From: Parabacteroides sp.
GTDB taxonomy: Bacteria; Bacteroidota; Bacteroidia; Bacteroidales; Tannerellaceae
Assembly: GCA_019411205.1 (NCBI GenBank)
Contig: DXRF01000012.1
Location: 1 to 15,585, forward strand
Direction of reading: 5' to 3'
DNA: 15,585 nucleotides
Shown: positions 1 through 10,600 of the stretch, in pieces
Position numbering within the stretch: position 1 is the stretch's first letter
Layout: every line of letters starts with the position of its first letter
Program-made: the position numbers and the translations under genes
Notes under the pieces: generated by a model
What the model was told of the DNA's origin: nothing
Database searches by the model: none
What the model saw: only the letters and a program-made list of their open reading frames with translations

Positions 1-90
1 GTTGCTCAGGAACTTATAAATAAAGTTAAATCAAAGTGTTGCGGAATTAAGGGTGATCTCACACAGTTTGCCTATACGGTGGACGAATAA
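1..90 (+). CDS. possible C-terminal end of a gene entering from the left
   Basis: Frame 1 is open from the first base to a TAA at 88-90, giving 29 residues that end FAYTVDE. The other two forward frames and all three reverse frames contain stops in this stretch, so if a gene is here it is this one. The peptide is mixed-charge and soluble-looking, and I do not recognise a family. It does not resemble the end of a FecR-type anti-sigma factor, which might have been expected ahead of an STN-containing SusC. A run of 29 open codons can occur by chance in AT-rich DNA, so this is a weak call that rests on the window edge cutting off the rest. Confidence 0.35.
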   Translation, partial: VAQELINKVKSKCCGIKGDLTQFAYTVDE

Positions 91-241
91 AACAGGAAAT
101 TATCATATCCAACATGCACACTAAAAAATAATGCCTATGAGAAAACGCTAATGTTAAAAGTAGCACTGAGACCCACACTAAGCGAACAGGGTCACACCAT
201 GAAACAAGTAAATTATTAATCTCTTAAATCAATACATAAGC

Positions 242-3200
242 ATGAAAAATGTTTCGTATTACAGGCATCTTCATCCTGAAAGCCTGAAAAAATTAGTAGC
301 AATTACAAAAATTACGGCGGTTTCGCTATTAACAGTTTTACCTTCCACTATGCAAGCGGAACCTACCTATTCACAATCGGTAGTGATATCCATCAAAACA
401 GAACGGATGCTTCTCACCGACTTGTTTTCACAGATAGAAAAACAAAGCGAATTCCTATTTTTCTATGTAGATAAAGATGTTGCAGACATTAAAGTCAACA
501 TAAAGACCAACAGTAATCAAATCGATGAAATCCTGACACAAGCATTGACAGGAACAGGACTGACTTATACGATCAACGATCGGAATATCAACATTATGCG
601 AAAAGCATACGCACGGCAACAACAGGCCAAGCAGATCACGGGGAAAGTCCTAGACAATAACGGTGACCCGATCATCGGAGCCAACGTGGTGGAAAAAGGA
701 ACTACTAACGGATCTATCACTGATATTGAAGGACTCTTCAATATCAGTGTAGCACCAGGTGCTACACTTTCGATTTCCTATATCGGATACAAACCTGTCG
801 AGATAAAAGTCGGTTCACAAAATTCGTACAATATCACCCTCGAAGAAGATTCAGAAGCTTTGGATGAAGTCGTAGTAATTGGCTACGGTACGGCACGCAA
901 GATCGACCTAACAGGATCAACCTCTTCTTTGGGAGGCGATAAACTTAGAATGAAAAGTACACCCCAACTTTCCAGCCAGTTACAAGGGCAAATGGCTGGT
1001 GTACAGATCACACGTTCTAGTGGTGACCCATCAGCCGGAGCAACCATCCGTGTGCGTGGTGTTACAACCATGTCAACTAATGACCCATTGGTGATCGTGG
1101 ATGGTGTACCAGGAACGCTTACAGACATTGCTCCTGAAGATGTAAAAGACATCCAAGTATTGAAAGACGCTGCTTCAGCAGCCATTTATGGTTCACGTGC
1201 AGCTGCTGGTGTCATTTTGGTTACAACCAAACGTGCCAAAAATAAGGAATTCCATCTTTCATATAACGGAGAATATGGTATCAACACACCGACCGCAAAA
1301 CCTAAATTCGCTAATGCCGTACAATGGATGAGTGGTCTTAACGAATTAGCTTTCAACGATGGTGCATCATCCCTCCATTCACTTTACTCCGAAGATGTAA
1401 TCAACAATTACGCACAACTACGAGCCGAAGATCCAGACCGCTATGCAGATACCGACTTTATGGATTTAGGATTGAAAAGTAGCACACATCACCAAAGACA
1501 CTCTCTCTCGCTCAGTGGAGGTACAGAAAAACTGAAAACAAACTTCAGTCTCAACTATTACAATTCGGAAGCACTTATCCAAACAAAAGACTACGAGCGT
1601 TTCAATATCCGCACGAACAATGACTACCAAATCAATAATTGGATACATGCCAATGTTGACTTGAATTTACTCTATTCTAACGCAAATGAACCTCACGGAT
1701 CGATCTTTACCTTAATGGAGCGTGCGCCGATCTACAATGCTTATTGGTCTGACGGACGTTTTGCCGATGGCAAAGATGGTGACAACCCTATTGCCGAGCA
1801 CCAATTAGGCGGTTCCATGAAAAAACAGAACTATAGTGTGGGAGGTAAATTACAATTAGATATCACACCCGTAAAAGGACTAATTTTAACTGCCATCGTA
1901 GCACCAAAATATTCTTTTTACAAAGGGAAAGACCACCGCAAAAGATACGAAGTCTACCGGATTACTGGTGATCCGATTCCCGGAGTTGGCTATGCTTCAA
2001 CTAGTCTCAGTGAAAGTCGTAACGACAACCATAGCTTGACTAAGCAGTTCTATGCCAACTATAAAATGCAACTGAAACGCCACTCTATCGGATTGATGGC
2101 TGGTTATGAAGATTATTCTTACAAATGGGAAGAAGAAGGTGCTTCACGAACCAATTTTAATTTGGTCAATTATCCTTACTTGAATTTAGGGCCTGAAGAC
2201 TACCAATACAATAGCGGAAAAGCTGGACATAATGCCTATCGTTCATTCTTCGGTCGTATCATGTATTCATGGGCAGATCGCTATATGCTGCAAGCTAATA
2301 TTCGCTCAGATGGTTCTTCACGTTTTGCTGATGGCCACCGTTGGGGTACATTTCCTTCCGTTAGTGCAGGTTGGGTTATTTCCGAAGAACCTTGGTTCAA
2401 CAAAAGCATTGTAGATTATTTAAAGTTACGCGGTTCAATTGGACAATTGGGAAACGAACGTCTAGGGAAGGAGTTTCCTTATCAAGCAATACTCAGTTTT
2501 GGCACAGGTTTTATTCCAAATGCAACTACAGGTGTAGCAGATGTCGTACAAACGGCTTATCAGACAGACTATGCTTTCAACAACCTAACATGGGAAACGA
2601 CCACCACCTATGGTTTCGGAGCTGACATCACTTTGCTAAATAACAGACTTCGTGCATCAGCCGATTATTATTACAAAAAGACAACTGATATGCTGATGGA
2701 AGTTGGATTCCCTTCTTATTTTGGTTATAACGCACCGCAAAACAACGCAGCCGATATGAATACGAAAGGTTGGGATCTTGAACTTTCCTGGAGCGATCAA
2801 ATCAACGATTTCCGATACGGTGTCAGTTTCAATTTGTCCGATTATCGTTCTAAAATGGGATACATGGCAAACCGACAGAAAATCGATGATAACAAGATCA
2901 CTGAAGAAGGGTCTTATTTCAACGAATGGTACGGATACAAAAGTATGGGCATTATCTTGAATGATGCTGCCATGTTGGACGAAAACGGAAATACCATTCC
3001 AGTTCTGACTAACAACGATAAAGCAGGTAACATACGTTACCAAGATATAGATGGAGACGGCAAAATCACTGCTTCCGCCGATCGTGTACGCTTGGGCAAT
3101 TCCCTACCAGAAATGCAATACGGTGGCTCTCTATGGGCAGAATGGAAAGGCTTGGATTTCAATTTATCATTTCAAGGTGTTGGACATCAATTAGCCTACT

Positions 3201-3589
3201 GGAACTGGCCCGGTACACCATTCAATTATCAAGCATATGCTTGTCCGGTAAACCTGATCGAAAGCCATTGGAGTCCGACAGCAACGGATGCAGAAAATGC
3301 CAAGGCAAAATATCCGAAATTGACGACCAATAGTGCCAATATTTATGCAAAAAGTGACTTCTATATTTTCAACGGAGCTTATATGCGTATCAAAAACATC
3401 ACATTAGGTTATACGCTCCCATCTGAATTCACGAAGAAGTTTTTTGTTAACAAGTTGAGAGTCTATTTCAGTGCGAATGACCTGCCTGCCTTCTCGAAAT
3501 ATCCCGAAGGATTCGATCCCGAATGGGGGGATCGCGCAAAAGACTTGATCATGTCTTCTTATATTTTTGGCTTGAATGTTTCATTTTAA
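242..3589 (+). CDS. susC-like: SusC/RagA-type TonB-dependent outer-membrane transporter with STN domain
   Basis: This 1115-residue protein is an outer-membrane beta-barrel that imports oligomers using TonB energy, together with the SusD-like lipoprotein encoded next. Residues 1-39 look like a Sec signal (hydrophobic stretch about 24-34, cleavage near MQA/E). Residues 48-120 match an STN (secretin/TonB N-terminal) domain. Residues 131-205 are the carboxypeptidase-regulatory-like beta-sandwich (starting ITGKVLDNNGDPIIGANV). Residues 208-217 (DEVVVIGYGT) form the TonB-box-like segment. The plug follows at about 218-330, with the SusC hallmark DPLVIVDGVPG at 281-291, then the barrel, ending in a terminal phenylalanine. 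Length and order are usual for the family. An STN domain in SusC proteins typically goes with trans-envelope signalling to an anti-sigma/ECF sigma pair, but no such pair is in the window. The ATG at 242 is chosen because the signal peptide starts there. The substrate cannot be read from the sequence. Confidence 0.95.
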   Translation: MKNVSYYRHLHPESLKKLVAITKITAVSLLTVLPSTMQAEPTYSQSVVISIKTERMLLTDLFSQIEKQSEFLFFYVDKDVADIKVNIKTNSNQIDEILTQALTGTGLTYTINDRNINIMRKAYARQQQAKQITGKVLDNNGDPIIGANVVEKGTTNGSITDIEGLFNISVAPGATLSISYIGYKPVEIKVGSQNSYNITLEEDSEALDEVVVIGYGTARKIDLTGSTSSLGGDKLRMKSTPQLSSQLQGQMAGVQITRSSGDPSAGATIRVRGVTTMSTNDPLVIVDGVPGTLTDIAPEDVKDIQVLKDAASAAIYGSRAAAGVILVTTKRAKNKEFHLSYNGEYGINTPTAKPKFANAVQWMSGLNELAFNDGASSLHSLYSEDVINNYAQLRAEDPDRYADTDFMDLGLKSSTHHQRHSLSLSGGTEKLKTNFSLNYYNSEALIQTKDYERFNIRTNNDYQINNWIHANVDLNLLYSNANEPHGSIFTLMERAPIYNAYWSDGRFADGKDGDNPIAEHQLGGSMKKQNYSVGGKLQLDITPVKGLILTAIVAPKYSFYKGKDHRKRYEVYRITGDPIPGVGYASTSLSESRNDNHSLTKQFYANYKMQLKRHSIGLMAGYEDYSYKWEEEGASRTNFNLVNYPYLNLGPEDYQYNSGKAGHNAYRSFFGRIMYSWADRYMLQANIRSDGSSRFADGHRWGTFPSVSAGWVISEEPWFNKSIVDYLKLRGSIGQLGNERLGKEFPYQAILSFGTGFIPNATTGVADVVQTAYQTDYAFNNLTWETTTTYGFGADITLLNNRLRASADYYYKKTTDMLMEVGFPSYFGYNAPQNNAADMNTKGWDLELSWSDQINDFRYGVSFNLSDYRSKMGYMANRQKIDDNKITEEGSYFNEWYGYKSMGIILNDAAMLDENGNTIPVLTNNDKAGNIRYQDIDGDGKITASADRVRLGNSLPEMQYGGSLWAEWKGLDFNLSFQGVGHQLAYWNWPGTPFNYQAYACPVNLIESHWSPTATDAENAKAKYPKLTTNSANIYAKSDFYIFNGAYMRIKNITLGYTLPSEFTKKFFVNKLRVYFSANDLPAFSKYPEGFDPEWGDRAKDLIMSSYIFGLNVSF

Positions 3590-3605
3590 TTAAAAAAATC
3601 CTGTT

Positions 3606-5444
3606 ATGAACAAAATAAACAAATATCTATTAACCGGAATAGTCTCACTAAGCATGACAGCCTGTGCAAACCTCGACCTAAATCCACTTTCTGAAGGATC
3701 GAGTGAAAATTGGTATCACGATGAAACCGAAATAGAAATGGCACTTAATGATTTGTGGAGACCAGACTTCTTCCCGATTGACGCCATCTATTGGGATGAT
3801 GATTTGTTAAACCGAAATGGTTCCAACGAAGTTACGCTCGGAACAGTCACTTCTCAATGGGGGACCTCCTCCACACGCTGGAGTTCCTTATACAAGTCCA
3901 TCGCCCGTGCAACAAAAGTAATTCAAGCATTGGACAATGGTTCTGCGACCGGAATCAGTGAAAGCAAAGTAAACCAATACAAGGGGGAAGCCTATTTCAT
4001 GTTAGGGTTTGCCTACTGTGAACTGACTGCCTATTATGGAGATTGCGTGTTGAATAAAGGTATGACTTTGGATGAAGCATACGTGGCAACCCGCTCACCC
4101 AAAAACGAAGTGCTTGCATATGCTTTTGAATGTTTAGACAAAGCGGCCGAATATCTGCCCAATTCCTACAAAGGTCAACAACGGCCGACCAAAGGAGCCG
4201 CCCTCGGTTTCAAAGCCCGTTTTGCCCTCTTCCACGAAGACTGGCAAACCGCCGTTGATGCTGCACAAAAATGTATGGATCTCGGAGTCTACAAATTACA
4301 CGACAATTATCGGGAAATGTTCCAAGCTACCAGTTCTCCCGAATTTATGTTTTATTTCAAAGGTGACTTGACATTAAAAAAAGGATATGGTTTCATGGAA
4401 AATGTACGTGACTTTGTCATACGCAAAATCGGTGGCCATTGCAACCAAAGTCCATCATTGGAGCTGTTCTGTTCCTACACCTGCACGGACGGTTTGCCTA
4501 TTGACAAATCACCGCTCTATAACCCGAAAGATCCATTTGCCAACCGAGACCCGCGTCTGGCAATGACAATCCAACCTTTCAAAACTAAATACTCTGCTGA
4601 CTATGCAGAATATGAACAGTCCAAAAAAGATGGGACATTTCCTGAAAAATATCCAGATTATATCACATTAGGCTATGAATTCAATCCCAGTCCTTATGCA
4701 AATACGGTATACGAAGTGTCTACCGGTAAAATGGTAGTCAACACTGACTCCAAAGCATCGAATCAACATTCTGCTTATAACGGATTGATTCTCCGTAAAT
4801 TTGTGAAGGATGACTGGAAAGATTTCAACAATTATAATCTAAAAGCAGACAACTGTTATCCATACCTACGTTATGCTGAGGTACTGATGACTTACGTGGA
4901 AGCGAAGAACGAAATGGGACAATGTACACAAGACGACTTGGACAAAACGATCAATCTGATCCGTGAACGTGCCTATCGCGGAACAGGTATCGCTTACCCC
5001 CGCGTAGAAGTACAATCACAAGAGGCTTTACGCAAAATCATCCGCATGGACCGTCGTTCGGAATTCGCATTCGAGGGGATTCGTTATCGCGACCTGTTGC
5101 GTTGGCGCATTGCTGAAAAATCACACAACAAGTCCATGTATTACTTGAATCGTGCCTGGTCTAACTCCGCCAATTGGAATGGTTTGACCGGCAGTGAATC
5201 AAACATCGAATTGTCTCAAGACTTCATAACTTTGTTAAAGAACTGGGACGAAGGTAACTATCCTATCGGTGGCATACCGACAATCGATGAAAACGGACTG
5301 CCCAATCTTGCACCTATGGAAACCGCTGGATATATCACTACATTCTACAAAATGTCTTTTGACCCAAAGAAAAACTATTTGTGGCCTATTCCAGCTAACG
5401 ATATTTTGGTCAACGGTAACCTAACGCAAAACGACGGGTATTAA
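3606..5444 (+). CDS. susD-like: SusD/RagB-type surface ligand-binding lipoprotein
   Basis: This 612-residue protein is the surface lipoprotein that caps the SusC barrel and binds the ligand. A lipoprotein signal peptide ends in the lipobox SMTAC, making Cys20 the lipidated residue. The N-terminal helical region with SusD-type TPR helices is visible at about 88-145 (RWSSLYKSIARAT, then GEAYFMLGFAYCELTAYYGD) and about 165-225. A conserved C-terminal block, RRSEFAFEGIRYRDLLRW, precedes the family end signature LWPIPANDIL...QNDGY in the last 22 residues. It lies 16 bp after the susC-like stop on the same strand, the standard paired arrangement, and is surely co-transcribed. Ligand identity is unknown; at 612 residues it is at the longer end of what I would expect for SusD proteins. 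Confidence 0.95.
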   Translation: MNKINKYLLTGIVSLSMTACANLDLNPLSEGSSENWYHDETEIEMALNDLWRPDFFPIDAIYWDDDLLNRNGSNEVTLGTVTSQWGTSSTRWSSLYKSIARATKVIQALDNGSATGISESKVNQYKGEAYFMLGFAYCELTAYYGDCVLNKGMTLDEAYVATRSPKNEVLAYAFECLDKAAEYLPNSYKGQQRPTKGAALGFKARFALFHEDWQTAVDAAQKCMDLGVYKLHDNYREMFQATSSPEFMFYFKGDLTLKKGYGFMENVRDFVIRKIGGHCNQSPSLELFCSYTCTDGLPIDKSPLYNPKDPFANRDPRLAMTIQPFKTKYSADYAEYEQSKKDGTFPEKYPDYITLGYEFNPSPYANTVYEVSTGKMVVNTDSKASNQHSAYNGLILRKFVKDDWKDFNNYNLKADNCYPYLRYAEVLMTYVEAKNEMGQCTQDDLDKTINLIRERAYRGTGIAYPRVEVQSQEALRKIIRMDRRSEFAFEGIRYRDLLRWRIAEKSHNKSMYYLNRAWSNSANWNGLTGSESNIELSQDFITLLKNWDEGNYPIGGIPTIDENGLPNLAPMETAGYITTFYKMSFDPKKNYLWPIPANDILVNGNLTQNDGY

Positions 5445-5452
5445 TCTCTAGC

Positions 5453-5510
5453 AATCGAAGCCTCAATTATGGATTTTCAATGTTGAAAATCCATAATTGA
5501 GGCTTCGATT
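5453..5510. terminator. perfect 28-bp inverted repeat, likely terminator or attenuating hairpin after susD
   Basis: The arm at 5453-5480 is the exact reverse complement of the arm at 5483-5510, with only TG between them. The transcript could fold into a perfect 28-bp hairpin starting 9 bases after the susD stop. A loop of two bases is sterically tight, so the innermost pairs would open. There is no clean run of T directly after the right arm, although T-rich sequence (ATATTTTTA) follows from about 5525. It may terminate part of the transcription after susC-susD, or stabilise the susCD message, lowering expression of the downstream oxidoreductases relative to the transporter. That role is inferred. 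Confidence 0.6.
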
Positions 5511-5559
5511 ATCCATTGAAATAATATTTTTAAAACTTCGATTAATAAATATCGCCATT

Positions 5560-7560
5560 ATGAAGTATAAATTATTTCCTTGTATTCTTTGTATAACATT
5601 ATTTTCCTGCCATTTTCAAAAAAAGGAAAATACATCCGCTGTCAAAGAAGTCGATATTTGCATATACGGAGGAACATCCGCAGGTGTTGTAGCTGCTTAC
5701 TCTGCAAAAAAGATGGGTAAATCCGTTCTTTTGGTAGAGCCTGGTAAATATTTAGGAGGTATGACTACTGGTGGATTAGGTGCAACGGATATCGGAAACA
5801 AATATGCAGTTACCGGATTGGCACGCCTTTTCTATCGTCGCATTGGAGAGCATTATAATAAATTCGAGCAATGGACCTTTCCGCCGAGTGTCGCAACTGC
5901 AACCATGAACCGCTTTGTGAAAGATGCAGATTTAGATGTCCTGTATTATCGCCGAATAACAAATGCTAAAGTTCAGAATAAGAGAATACAAAGTATCACT
6001 CTAGAAGACTCCCAGAAACCAGATAAAAAGACCTTGATACAAGTTAAAGCCAAACAATTCATCGATTGTTCGTATGAAGGAGATTTAATGGCAAAAGCCG
6101 GTGTTTCCTACTTTGTCGGACGTGAAGGAAACGAAGAATACGACGAGACTCTTAATGGAGTCCAGATGTCTTTCTGGCATCAATTTCCGGACGGAGTAGA
6201 CCCATATCTGAAAGAAGGCGATCCGAATAGTGGCTTATGTTGGGGAATCCAACATAATACACTGAAAGAAAGAGGAAGTGGAGATAAACTCGTACAAGCA
6301 TACAATTTCCGTTTATGCCTTACCGACAATAAAGAAAATCAACGTCCGTTCGAAAAACCTGAAAACTATGATCCGGCCAAATATGAACTATTGGCACGTG
6401 CTATCCGTAAAATGGATTTACACATAGATAATTATCTCTTATTCAACTGGGGTATGATGCCGGATAATAAATATGACGTGAATAACCGCGGACCACTATC
6501 AACCGATATGATCGGTATGAATTACGAATATCCGGATGGAGATTATGCAACCCGCGAAAGAATCTGGCAAGAACATGTAGACTATACAAAAGGGTTACTT
6601 TACTTCCTTACACACGATGAAAGAGTTCCTGCCAAACTTCGTGACCAGGTTTCCAGATTCGGATGGGCGAAAGATGAATTTGTAGACAATGATAACTTTC
6701 CGACCCAACTATATGTGCGCGAAGCCCGACGCCTAAACGGGGAATATATCATGACACAAAAAAATTGCCAAGGGGAAGAAACTGTGGGAGATGCTATCGG
6801 AATGGCCGCCTACGGGATGGACTCTCATAATTGCCAACGTATCGTTACAAACGGTATGGTAAAAAATGAAGGGGATGTCCAATATCACGGCTTTCCACCC
6901 TATCCGATCTCATACAAGAGTATTACGCCCAAACGCGAAGAATGTACTAATCTATTAGTTCCCGTATGTATTTCTTCCACCCATATCGCTTTCGGATCAA
7001 TCCGGATGGAACCTGTCTTTATGGTACTGGGGCAATCAGCTGCCGTAGCATCGACATTAGCGATCGATGATAATACTGACGTTCAGACAATAAACGTAAC
7101 CAAGCTAAGGAAAATATTGAAAGACAATCCTTATCTGGATGGTTCTATTCCGGAAATATTAGTAGATGATAGCGATATCGATAAAATAGAAAGATCCGGA
7201 CATTGGCAAAAAAGCTTCGGAGCACATTATAAAAACAGCTTCTTAAAGTCGACAAACCAAAAGAAGGATTGCTCTTTTACCTTTATGCCTGTTATCAAAA
7301 AGGCGGACACATATGAAGTTTTCTTTTATTGCACAGCTCTTCCCGACCAAGAAATGCCCGAAGTTATGGCTTTTGACATTACTGATGAAGAGGGTACCAA
7401 GCAAGTAGAAATATCACCTAGATCTCACAAAGGTTCATGGGTTAGTTTAGGCACATACGCATTTGAGAAAGGTAACTGGACATCTTCTGTCAAAATTGAC
7501 GGCAGTCGTTCGAAAGGAGCCTTATTTGCCGATGCCATTATATTAGTTCCTAAAAAATAA
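5560..7560 (+). CDS. exported lipoprotein FAD-dependent oxidoreductase with golvesin/xanthan-lyase-type C-terminal domain
   Basis: This is a 666-residue flavoprotein of the FAD_oxidored (PF12831) type, acting outside the cytoplasm on an unknown substrate. The ATG at 5560 is preferred: it opens a short lipoprotein signal with lipobox LFSC (Cys17). The longer TTG-started frame from 5497 begins inside the palindrome and would bury the signal. The Rossmann FAD-binding segment is at 31-60 (IYGGTSAGVVAA, then acidic E60), followed by LGGMTTGGLGATD at 65-77. A YEGD motif is at 172-175 and the C-terminal FAD-closing block SSTHIAFGSIRMEP at 472-485. Residues about 540-666 form a beta-rich module (GSWVSLGTYAFEKG, ending FADAIILVP) like the golvesin/Xly CBD-like domain often annotated in so-called xanthan lyases. 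It is homologous to the oxidoreductase at 10621. It lies 115 bp after susD, and its DNA is AT-rich like susC-susD. Whether it is surface-exposed or periplasmic cannot be told. Confidence 0.88.
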   Translation: MKYKLFPCILCITLFSCHFQKKENTSAVKEVDICIYGGTSAGVVAAYSAKKMGKSVLLVEPGKYLGGMTTGGLGATDIGNKYAVTGLARLFYRRIGEHYNKFEQWTFPPSVATATMNRFVKDADLDVLYYRRITNAKVQNKRIQSITLEDSQKPDKKTLIQVKAKQFIDCSYEGDLMAKAGVSYFVGREGNEEYDETLNGVQMSFWHQFPDGVDPYLKEGDPNSGLCWGIQHNTLKERGSGDKLVQAYNFRLCLTDNKENQRPFEKPENYDPAKYELLARAIRKMDLHIDNYLLFNWGMMPDNKYDVNNRGPLSTDMIGMNYEYPDGDYATRERIWQEHVDYTKGLLYFLTHDERVPAKLRDQVSRFGWAKDEFVDNDNFPTQLYVREARRLNGEYIMTQKNCQGEETVGDAIGMAAYGMDSHNCQRIVTNGMVKNEGDVQYHGFPPYPISYKSITPKREECTNLLVPVCISSTHIAFGSIRMEPVFMVLGQSAAVASTLAIDDNTDVQTINVTKLRKILKDNPYLDGSIPEILVDDSDIDKIERSGHWQKSFGAHYKNSFLKSTNQKKDCSFTFMPVIKKADTYEVFFYCTALPDQEMPEVMAFDITDEEGTKQVEISPRSHKGSWVSLGTYAFEKGNWTSSVKIDGSRSKGALFADAIILVPKK

Positions 7561-7611
7561 AATTCTTATCTTTATAGTTCCCATAAAAACCAAATATAAA
7601 AAGAGAATACC

Positions 7612-10600
7612 ATGATTACACGACGTGATTTTTTAAAAGTAACGGCAGCCGGAGGCGCATTAGCCTCTTTAGGTAGCGTGACGGAAGCAAAGTCAACCAT
7701 ACAATCAGCTGTCCCAAATGAAAAATTCTGCCATGAAGGGGCGCGTAAGATTCCGGTGATTGCAGAAGTAGATCTTGTGGTCGCGGGTGGAAGTTCACGT
7801 GCTATTGCCGCTGCTGTTGCCGCAGCGAAAACAGGCAGTCGAGTTTACCTGGTTGGCTATATGCCCTATCTGGGTGAAGACATATGCGGCTCACATCTCT
7901 ACGAGCGAGAAGCAGGGGAAAAACTGCAGACAGCACTTGCACGCAAGCTCTTTCCGGGAAAAAATTTCCCAACTCCGCTTCATATAAAGAAAACGCTGGA
8001 AGACGAATTGATCGACAACAACATCCAGTTCCTTTACAGCAGTTATGTAACGAATGTGCTGACGGACCCGTCCGGTAAACCTGCGGGAGTCGTGATTGCA
8101 AACCGTTCGGGCAGACAGGCTATTCGTTGCAAAGCGATTATCGATGCAACGCACAATGCTTCCGTTGCCGGACTATTAGGAGCAGAACGTAAACCTTTTA
8201 TCGCAGGTTCGCAAGAATTCTGCTATACCGTAGTAGGAAATACCCCGAAAGAAGCACCGGAAATTATCCAGGCCGAAGAATTATCCCAGCCCATCAAGGT
8301 TGGTGAGAAAAGCTATCCGGTCACCCGCTATACATTCCGTTTACCACTCAAAGACGACTCGTATGCATCACTGGCCGAGGCCGAACAGGTCATCCGTAAC
8401 CGGACATGGGATATAGAACAGGTCGACAGCTCGGATCTGCTCTGGTATATTCCGAAACAAACGATTAACAGCGAGAAAGCATATAACGGGAATCCGGCGT
8501 CCCTGCGCAAGTTGCCGATGCAAGCATTCAAATCTAAGAATATTGCAAACCTATGGGTACTCGGTCCCTGTGCTGAGATACCAAGAGAGTTGGCAGCCAA
8601 AGTGATGCGCCCCGCTCCGGCCCTGTTCATAGGAGAAATGATGGGCGAAACAGTAGCCAGACAGATAAAGGATATACCCGTACCGGCTCAGGCCACTGTC
8701 CGCCAACCTAAAGTAAACGCTTCAAACTACGGACAAACAGGCGAACTGCTCTCCCCGCTCCGTCCGTCCCTGCAAAAGGGGTTCGTCGACTCTCCAGCAG
8801 GTGCGCTTCCGGTTTTAGGCAGCTACGATGTAGTTGTGATGGGAGGCGGCACAGCAGGTGCATCCGCTGGAATATCTGCAGCCAAACAGGGGGCCAATAC
8901 ATTGGTATTGGAATACCTGCACGGGCTTGGAGGATTGAGTACACTGGGAATGATCGGTGTCTATTGGGATGGGTTCCGAGGCGGATATACCGCTCATATA
9001 GACAAGAGTGTCCTGGCGATGGCACCTAAAGACCATCCAAGACAACCCAAAGGAGAAGGACGTTTCCCTGCCGACTGGAAAATGGAATGGCATCGTAAAG
9101 AGCTGTTACAGGCAGGAGGCAAACTCTGGTTCGGTGTGATGGGATGCGGTGCTTTGATAGAAGGAAGCCAAGTAAAGGGAGTCGTAGTCGCCACTCCCTT
9201 CGGCCGAGGCGTCATCCTATCCAAAATATTGATAGACAGCACCGGGAGTGCGGACATAGCCATTGCCGCCGGTGCTGCATTCGATTATACAGGTAAAAAA
9301 ACAATCGCCGTACAAGGTGCGGGAACCGGCAAATGGGCACCGGGCGACTATTACAACAATAACGACTGGCTATTCGTTGACGACACGGATATCCTGGATG
9401 TCTCACGCGCTTTTGTCCAAGCCAAAACAAAACTGCAGGGACAATACGATCTGGTCAAAATCCCCCAGACACGCGAACGCCGGCGGGTAATCGGAGACTA
9501 CATCATCTCGGTATACGACGTGATCAACCATCGCCGCTATCCCGACACGATTTCTTATCACAAAAGTTCGTTCGATACACACGGTATGATCATAGACCCG
9601 CTCTTCATCCTAAACCCACCGGAAAAGCGCCATAAGATTTATGATGCAGATGTCCCCTTGCGCTGCCTGTTACCGAAAGGATTGGAAGGTATCCTGACCA
9701 CCGGCCTGGGAGCAAGTGCGCACCGGGATGCCATGCCGGTGATCCGCATGCAACCCTGCCTGCAAAACCAGGGATATGCGGTCGGTTATCTTTCCGCCCT
9801 GTGTGTCAAGGAAAACAAATCACCCCGAAAGATAGACATCAAGAAGGTACAACGCCACCTGGTCAAGATCGGCAACCTACCGGAACGGGTGCTGACAGAT
9901 AAAGAGTTCAAGGGATTCAGTAATTCCGAGATGAAGAAGGCTATCGCCAGCGTGACGGATAATTATAAAGGACTCGAAATATTACTGACCGATCCCGAAC
10001 GTTGCATACAGCTCGCCAGCAAACAAATCACCGGAGCCACTATGCCGGAAGAGAGAGTGATCCTTGCCAGCATCCTGTGTATCTTAGGACAAGGGAAACA
10101 TGCCCCGGTACTGGCTGAAGCCATCCGGCAATATAAAGACTGGGACGAGGGCTGGCACTACACCGGCATGGGACAATTCGGGATGTGCCTCAGCCGCTTG
10201 GATGCCCTTATCACCGCATTGGGAAACGCCCGCGATACATCCGTCCTTCCCACCATATTGGAAAAAGCAAAGAAGCTGGAGCCGGAAGACTATCTTTCCC
10301 ACTTCCGTGCCATCACTATGGCCACCGAAGCAATCGGCAGCCGCGAAGCTGTCCCCGTACTGCTGGCCATGCTGACGACACCGGGTGTACGGGGCCATTC
10401 GATCCTTTCATTTGCCGAAGCACGTAGCAATGCGGTCCCCGACCTCAACGACACGTCTACCCGTAACCTCGCATTGAAGGAGTTGCATCTGGCAAGAGCC
10501 CTTTACCTATGCGGCGACCAGGACGGTATCGGAGAAGAGGTACTCCGCCGATATGCCGACGGTCTGCAAGGCCACTATGCCCGTTATGCCCAAGAAATAT

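Noticed and set aside
199..219. Seven-codon frame with ATG in the susC leader
   Set aside because: It is too short (six residues), with no sign of a leader-peptide attenuation structure around it.
5497..5559. Upstream extension of the first oxidoreductase to a TTG start at 5497
   Set aside because: The start would lie inside the palindrome and would put 21 extra residues before a good lipoprotein signal that begins at ATG 5560.
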